DNA of 64,000 bases from Fennellomyces sp. T-0311 (Eukaryota; Mucoromycota; Mucoromycetes; Mucorales; Lichtheimiaceae): contig JALLLT010000007.1 of the NCBI GenBank assembly GCA_025266875.1, forward strand, positions 1,178,001-1,242,000. The letters run 5' to 3'. Every line of letters starts with the position of its first letter. Position 1 is the stretch's first letter. Positions 58,006 to 64,000 of this stretch are shown here, one piece after another. The notes under the pieces are model-generated. The model saw only the letters and a list, made by a program, of their open reading frames with translations, ran no database searches and was not told the origin of the DNA. A program made the position numbers and the translations under genes.

Positions 58006-61000
58006 CTATGCTACATTGGTGTCGACGTTTCCATCAATCAAGTTTACCAGGTCTGACAAGTCGCGTAGCAACTCAGCTTCCGTTGTCGGCCGCAACATGG
58101 CCATCATGAGCATCTGACGCACTGCGCTCATATCCAGCATCCGGTGCGCCATTTTGACCAGGTAATCGTGAGGAACGTCGCTGTCGTCAGCACTGGACGG
58201 TCCATCGGCCTCACCTGGTCTGCGGACCGTCTGCTCGCCGCCGATAAACTTGCGCACGAGCTCCATCCCTCGCTTGGTCACCACAATGTAGTGCTGGTTG
58301 CCGGTATCGCCCAGAGTGATACACAGTCGAAGAATCGTCATGGCCACCGTGCGGTCGCTTTCAAACAATTCTTCCTTGAGTCTCCGTTCGTCGTCGTGTT
58401 CGCTGAGAATGGCAACGATGCTGTACAGTCCCATGATGGTATATTCGAGAGTCGCCAGCTGGCTCGCTGTCAGGTTATGCACGACTTTGCCGTCCAGAAG
58501 GAAGAAGTCTCGCCGGATGAGAGATGCCAGCTCAACCCAGATGCCCCGTAATGCGTCTAGCGATGTTTGTTCCACCAATTTGGCAAATACTTTGCGGTTC
58601 TCATAGTTGACAGCCACCTTGGCCCACGTTTCAGCTGCCAGAAGCGAGTAGTATGTGTCTGGCCCGTACGTCAGGAAATCGTACGTCAGCCGCAAGAATG
58701 TGCCTGCCATATCGGGCTGACGCAATGGCAAGGTCATTGCAATGTTGGAAAAGATAATCAGGATGCTTTTGCGAAAGTCCAGCGTGTCCATCCGTCGCAC
58801 ACCAATGTACCATGCTTCATGTCCCGTCGTGTCCTTGCCGTCGACATGCGCCACGTGTCGTGTAGAATCCATGACGCGCGCCATTAGCGGCACAAATCGC
58901 TCGTGCTTAGCCAGATACTCCATATTGTCGGGCATGAATGAAAGATTGCGGAAGATGTTGAAGATGCATAGACATCGTTCTCGTAAGGACAGCCACAGAT
59001 CGGATGTGGAGTCTTCTAGGTGCGGTATCAGGCTCTTCATCTCGTCAAGCGACATGTCGAACAGCTCGGCGTACGTCAGATCATGCTGCGCATCTTCCTC
59101 GGATATGATGGCCTTGCGTGCAGCCACGTCCACGTAGTCTCCCGTGACGAATCGCGAGCATGTTCCAAAGATATCGCGCTCCATGTAGTCCAGAATCACA
59201 TCCAGCATATCCTCGCAATACGCCAATCCGAGTCCATGGTGTGCTGTGATCACTGTCAGGACGTTGAGCGCGTTGGTCACTTCCATCTTCATGCCGGACT
59301 TGAGCGACATGATCAGGGCGTGTATATCAATGATGCCTAGTTACGTGGGTCAGCATTGCGTGCAGACTGCGCCGTGGTCACTCTCTTACCCAGTTCATTG
59401 AAATGAGGTATCATCGGTTTGATATCGAACTTGTCAAAGTACTTTAGATCGACGCCGCCGTACGTTTCGACGTTGCGCGTCTTTGGGATATAAGGGATGG
59501 TCGTGGCTTGTGATGCGTTTTCCTTGTCGCCTCCTGCCGTTGGAGCCGGCGAGCTTGCGCTTTCGCTCTTTGCTCCCGGCGACGGCTTCGGTGACGGTGT
59601 GTCTGTTTTGTTGATCTGGTTGGATGAATGACTGGCGGGCGATGGATCTACCATGCTCTTTGCAGGCGATTCCGGTTTTACGGGTGTCTGTGGCTGTTGC
59701 TGTGGTTGTGTTGGTTGCTGTGGTTGAGGATCAACCTGGCGATGCTGTTGTAGCGGTGTAGACGCCGCACTTCCGGGCGTGGCAGACCGTCGTGGTGCCG
59801 GTGACGCTGCATTCTTTTGCATGGGCGATTGCTGTGCGTAGTTTATAGCATTGGGATTGAAATTACCTTGTTGCGATGGAACCTGCGCGTCCTTTGCACC
59901 TTCACCTTGGCCCATATGCTGTCAAATCCATGCATACTTTAGACTGAGCTTCCCTTCCTCCTCCTCTGCGTCTGTTACCTGAGGTGATGCTTGTGAGGGT
60001 ATATGCCTGTTATTGTTAGATGGTGACGGTACGTTTCCTTGCATCATTGCTTGCTGTTGCGCGCTCATGTGTTGCATGTAGCGACCCATAGCTTGAGAGG
60101 GTATCACCCGGTTCTGTCACCGTATCAGAAACCCCATTGCCAGTCCACAGATCGTCCAGTGAAACTTACCATTGGTGTGCCGGGACCCATACCAGGTGTT
60201 TGTCCTTGCACCGGAGATGATATCGATGCTCCCATCGGCGACGATGCTACATTGTTACACAATGGATCAGCCCTGTCGATCTGCCAATACCTTTCACCAC
60301 ACGACAACTCACCGGCAAAGTCGCTGGGCATCCGATTGCTTCCGACCTGTGGGCTGCCTCCGATCACCGGCGAGCCTTGGAAGTGTGCATTGTTGAGAGC
60401 TGGAGACTGACTTGGTGATTGTCGCACTAATTATGTCTCAGCAAAAAGAACGCCTCTGTACGGTAACCACACAATACCTCTGTTCATTGCCATCTGTTGC
60501 TGTTGCTGTTGCTGCTGCTGTTGGAACATGAGACTTTGCGGCGTGTTGGGCGACATCATGTCACCAGGTTGGTACATCCCTCTGTTCTGCTGTTGCTGCA
60601 ACTGGTTTTGCAAAGCTGCCAGATATTAGCATCATCCACACACAGCCCTTGAATTTCCACTCACCACCGTTTGGCGCATTCGCAGGAAACTGGCCCATCG
60701 TTTGAGGCGACGAGAAAACTCCTTGCTGTGCCTGTTGTGCAGATTGTTGCTGTAATAGCTGCTGTTGGTTGAGTCCGTGTAAACCAGCAGCTTGCGGCAT
60801 CTGGGCCAAGAGTTGCTGTTGTTGTTGGTTGGACATTTGTCCCAGGAAAGGGTTCATGCCCATCAAATCAGCCTGATCAAACTGACTCATGTCAGTAGCG
60901 CCTTGACCAGCGAACGCCATGGAGCCGAGATTTGGTGTACCGCTGAAACTCATGTTTCCCATCGCGGCGGCAGCTGCTGCTGCAGCGTTATACGGATCGT

Positions 61001-61139
61001 TCACTTGCTGCTGCTGCTGCTGCTGCTGTTGTTGTTGTTGCTGCTGCTGCTGCAGCGCCATCATCATCCGAGCATTGACTGCCTGTTGTGCTGACATTGG
61101 CATACCCTGCTGAGCAGCCGAAAAATATTTAGGGTCCAT
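58006..61139 (-). CDS. SWI1: SWI/SNF chromatin-remodelling subunit, Swi1/BAF250 type, no ARID seen
   Basis: Exons 61139-60665, 60615-60478, 60426-60313, 60246-60170, 60113-59979, 59918-59390 and 59336-58006 give 932 residues. The N-terminal half is Gln/Pro/Ser-rich with a long polyQ tract. From about residue 460 it matches the BAF250/Swi1 C-terminal domain (VETYGGVDLKYFDKFDIKP, HALIMSLKSGMKMEVTNALN, CLCIFNIFRNLSFMPDN, FRKSILIIFSNIAMTLPL). Swi1, S. pombe Sol1 and ARID1 normally carry an ARID DNA-binding domain ahead of this; none is visible in any exon. Intron 3 (60312-60247, 66 nt) is a multiple of three without stops, so it could be retained. Tandem with COG1, 151 bp apart. Confidence 0.9.
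61005..61053. repeat. CAG/CAA trinucleotide tract (polyQ)
   Basis: About 16 glutamine codons in exon 1 of the SWI1 homologue (minus strand), mixing CAG and CAA. Confidence 0.95.
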
Positions 61140-62190
61140 GAGTCAAGGAAGAGAGAGAGAGCGAAAGAGACAAGTGAAAGGATCTGTGAAAGGGTGTTTG
61201 CAAGAAAATACAGGGAAAATGAGTAACGATTATTTTTGCAGCATTCTCTTTTTTTGCGCGTCATCAAACTTTGGCTTTACCGTTTCTCGTTTGTAGGAAG
61301 AATGCGTTTCTTGGGCGCCGACAATGCCACGTTCAACAATGAAATACGATTCAGATGTGTCACGACAATCTGGGCTTTGCAAACGTCAAACGAAATTGTG
61401 CCTGGCTCGAGCGAGTTTGAGCGACAAACGGATTATTTGAATAAGTCTGTCTGAAGACGAAAATGACTACTTTTGATAGCGAAGGAGAATAATAGCAAAT
61501 TAACGTCAAGCGAAAAAGAGCCTTGTGCTTCTAACGATTTGTGTAATAACGCGTCGTGTTGCTTTGATTCATCTTTTTTTTCTGCTTATGCCTCCGTCAC
61601 CTTGTGACAGCCTTCGATGTTCCTGTAGTAATATGCGAGCAGCAGAGCCTACCATACGTCCTGTTCCACATGGATCTTTTGATGCTTCTGTTGAACACAC
61701 CGATACACTACCACTGATCGACTTCCTGATACTCATAGTATGAGTTATTATATGATTGCGCCCTCTCAATAGATGATTTGTCGCAGAGGTACAACATATA
61801 TCGATTGGGTAAACTGCACGCATTTGTCTGGCTCCACTTACCAACACCTTAATAACTGATCGTAGCGTGGATACGTAGTTAACAATCACTAAGCAACAGT
61901 TCTCACCATACGTGCTGATGGATAACAGAACGAATAGACATTGCTGTATCACTTGAAATACATGATTATGTACATAACAAACAAAGAAAGTGCTAATGAA
62001 AAAATGCGATTTGATAAACAAAAAGCTATTTTCGTATTTTTTTTACTAAAACACATTCTTTATGTTCTCTTTTTAACACAGGCAAAATAGATTACGAAAC
62101 TTTACAATGGGGATAATGGAAAGAAAAAAAAGGAAGCTGCAATTTGTTAGTTTTACACTTGTGGTTTGATGCAGGGGTGAGGGTATTTTT
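61140..62190. other. Intergenic between SWI1 and the Puf gene
   Basis: 5' flank of SWI1 (CTCTCTCT leader on the minus strand) and 3' flank of the Puf gene. The minus ORF 62021-61569 has no family character. Confidence 0.45.
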
Positions 62191-64000
62191 TTAATGGTTG
62201 TGGAAGACAGAAAAGGGAACGGATCCACCAAAGGCTGCTGGGGATTGGAAGGGCGAAAAAAACGCCATATCGTTTGCTCCGGCAGTGCCTCCTGCTTCAC
62301 TGTTGGCTCCAGCCATCCAAGGAGCAAGATACCCCATAGGCAATCCGCCCTCCGGGAACGATTGCTGAGGATGATGCGGTTGCTGTTGTTGATGCTGTCT
62401 TTGCTGCTCGCGATTGATTTTACCCTGGATACGTTTACCGTAAGGTGTATTGCGGATGGCCGGAAGAAGTGGTCGAATACAATCGACCAGCTAATATGCC
62501 AATAATCAGCAAACCTGCGTTACTATTTCAGCAATAATAATGTTTGTACCTTGGCACGTTGAGTAGGTTCAGCATAGTCCAACGCAGTTTGCACGACATA
62601 GTTTGCGTACGAGTCCCGAAGTAGTTTTTCGAGCCGAGCACGATTAGCCATTTCCTCAATAAGGTGTCTTCGTGTATCAGCTTCAGCCACACGGATGCAC
62701 TAAACGGCTTTTTGATTAAAAAATGACACATTTTTTTGATGAAAAATAAAATCCAAATGCACCTTTTCCATGACGTTCGAACTAAACTTTTGAACCGATA
62801 GTGAACCGACATGACCAATGAATCGACGGATCAAAAGATCAGAAAAGTTCGCGTCTCCCAAATCCAAGACATATTGAACGACATAATTTCCAAAGGGGTC
62901 TTGCACCAGTGTCAATGCGTGGTTGATAATCTCCGTAACGAGTTGAGCCTGGTTGAGGGAAGGTTTTAGCCTTAATTAGGGGTTTTGGGGGAGATTTTCT
63001 TTTACCTTTTGATTTTCGGCTGAATAGTCGATGCAGCGTTGCAGCACGCAGCAACCATGACGATGGGTGGCAACTTCTACACAGTTTGTACTGACTGCAT
63101 TATAGATAAATTGCTTATTGTCGGATGACAAACGATGAAGACAACGTTGAATAACATGATTGCCATTCAAGTCCTTTATCAACGTCACAACGTTAGGTGC
63201 CAATGCAACAACAACTCGGTCGATCTAGACTGCGTATGAGTATGCAAAGCATGGGCTTACACATTGCATTATACCTGTTCCGGAAGAGTGATAAATTCGA
63301 TCATTTTCTGGACAGCACGCGTGCCGTGCATGTTGAGTGATATATTCACCATATCGTGAGACACCTGCTCAACAATCAACGTGCGCTGATCGTCCGTGCA
63401 ATGTTCCATCAGTTTTTGGCATAGATAATTGCCAAACGGATCTAGAATACAAGACAACTATCAGTAAACTTGCATTTTCTTTACACGATTATTATTATAA
63501 TTTTTACCAGTCATGAGTTCCACAAAGTGTGGAAACACCTTTTCAAAAATGATATCCCGTTGATCATCTTTCTGCTCTTCCAGTTTACGCTGTAGGTATC
63601 GACAACCATACTGATCTTTGCAAAGGGTATAAATCTCGTTAAGAATGTCTTCAAAGCGAACGGATGCGAATCGGTCCTGGTCATTGTGTCGTCGAGGTGT
63701 TACAGGGGCCGACTGTTGGGATTTTTTCGAAGTGGGTGAAGGTGGAGTTGAGTTGGAGCTAGCATTGGATGATGGCGGCTGATTCATATGGCGCATCAGG
63801 TGGTTCAAGAGTAACGGGTTCATATTGGCATTGTTGCATGCAGCAGCTGCGGCTGCGGCTGCGGCTGCCGCGGCTGCAGAGGATGATGTAGGCGTCGTAT
63901 TACTTCCTTGCAAATGTGGATGTTGAAAAAAAGGATGGCCCATCAAGGAGGGAAGAAAGGGGGGTACCATCCCGTCTGCATACTGGTGTGGACTCACCAG
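62191..64000 (-). CDS. Pumilio-family RNA-binding protein (Puf4-like), 5' end outside the window
   Basis: Post-transcriptional repressor that binds UGUA-type elements in 3' UTRs. Exons 64000-63508 (open to the edge), 63441-63275, 63224-63006, 62948-62763, 62699-62550 and 62490-62191 give 504 visible residues. A polyAla and Ser-rich N-terminus precedes eight PUM repeats. Their RNA-contact helices read GCRYLQ, GNYLCQ, GTRAVQ, GNHVIQ, GCCVLQ, GNYVVQ, SSNVME and ANYVVQ, then a closing PYGKRIQGKI. By the known code, repeats 8-7-6 (N..Q, S..E, N..Q) would read U-G-U. The Thr in repeat 3 (TRAVQ) is Puf4-like rather than Puf3-like. The C-terminus is Gln/His-rich. All introns are GT-AG. Confidence 0.93.

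Overview
The window is nuclear DNA of a filamentous fungus, most likely an early-diverging one of the Mucoromycota (Mucorales-like). The protein genes are eukaryotic and split by many short introns, mostly 45-80 nt. They include a chitin deacetylase resembling the Mucor enzyme, several F-box/TPR/LRR proteins, and decayed members of multicopy families of a kind I associate with Mucorales. No rRNA, tRNA, CRISPR or bacterial operon signal was seen. Splice sites were placed by hand from reading-frame continuity, GT-AG boundaries and family conservation, so exon ends are models.

Layout. 0-5.5 kb: the 3' part of an AFG2-type AAA ATPase gene converging on CTP synthase, an F-box/LRR gene and a decayed LRR relative. 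6-12.3 kb: two diverged copies of a multicopy gene of unknown function. The second is a pseudogene carrying a precise TA-flanked MITE; a broken SANT-like ORF follows. 13-14 kb: a tandem array of a 282-bp unit. 15.8-20.6 kb: two F-box/TPR/LRR genes. 20.9 kb: a mitochondrial-type J-protein. 23.6-25 kb: chitin deacetylase. 26.9-28.3 kb: an HMG-box transcription factor.

30.3-46.5 kb is a compact housekeeping block: UBR7/Mlo2, MCM5, an exon-modular acidic/basic repeat protein, a Ysc84/Lsb3 SYLF-SH3 protein, RBM48, a protein with an apparently dead RNase H fold, TRIP4/ASC-1 (Rqt4) and ribosomal protein uS12 (RPS23). Three gene pairs here are divergent and share promoters of 170-307 bp. 47-54 kb is a transposon graveyard: a decayed nuclease-like gene, two copies of one MITE, a 597-bp inverted-repeat element with its own ORF, and fragments of the same decayed family. 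At its edge lies an intact-looking 60-residue secreted cysteine-containing protein. 54.6-64 kb: COG1 (Golgi tethering, with a one-base frameshift), a Swi1/BAF250-type SWI/SNF subunit without a visible ARID, and a Pumilio/Puf4-like RNA-binding protein cut by the right edge.

Themes: cell-cycle DNA replication (MCM5), pyrimidine supply (CTP synthase), ribosome biogenesis and quality control (AFG2-like, uS12, TRIP4), mRNA control (Puf, RBM48), trafficking and endocytosis (COG1, Ysc84) and cell wall (chitin deacetylase). The most unusual observations are a recurring D...E-x-K core in the decayed multicopy families, a degenerate RNase H domain with an RS-like head, a GC-AG intron in MCM5, and frame-neutral introns in two genes.
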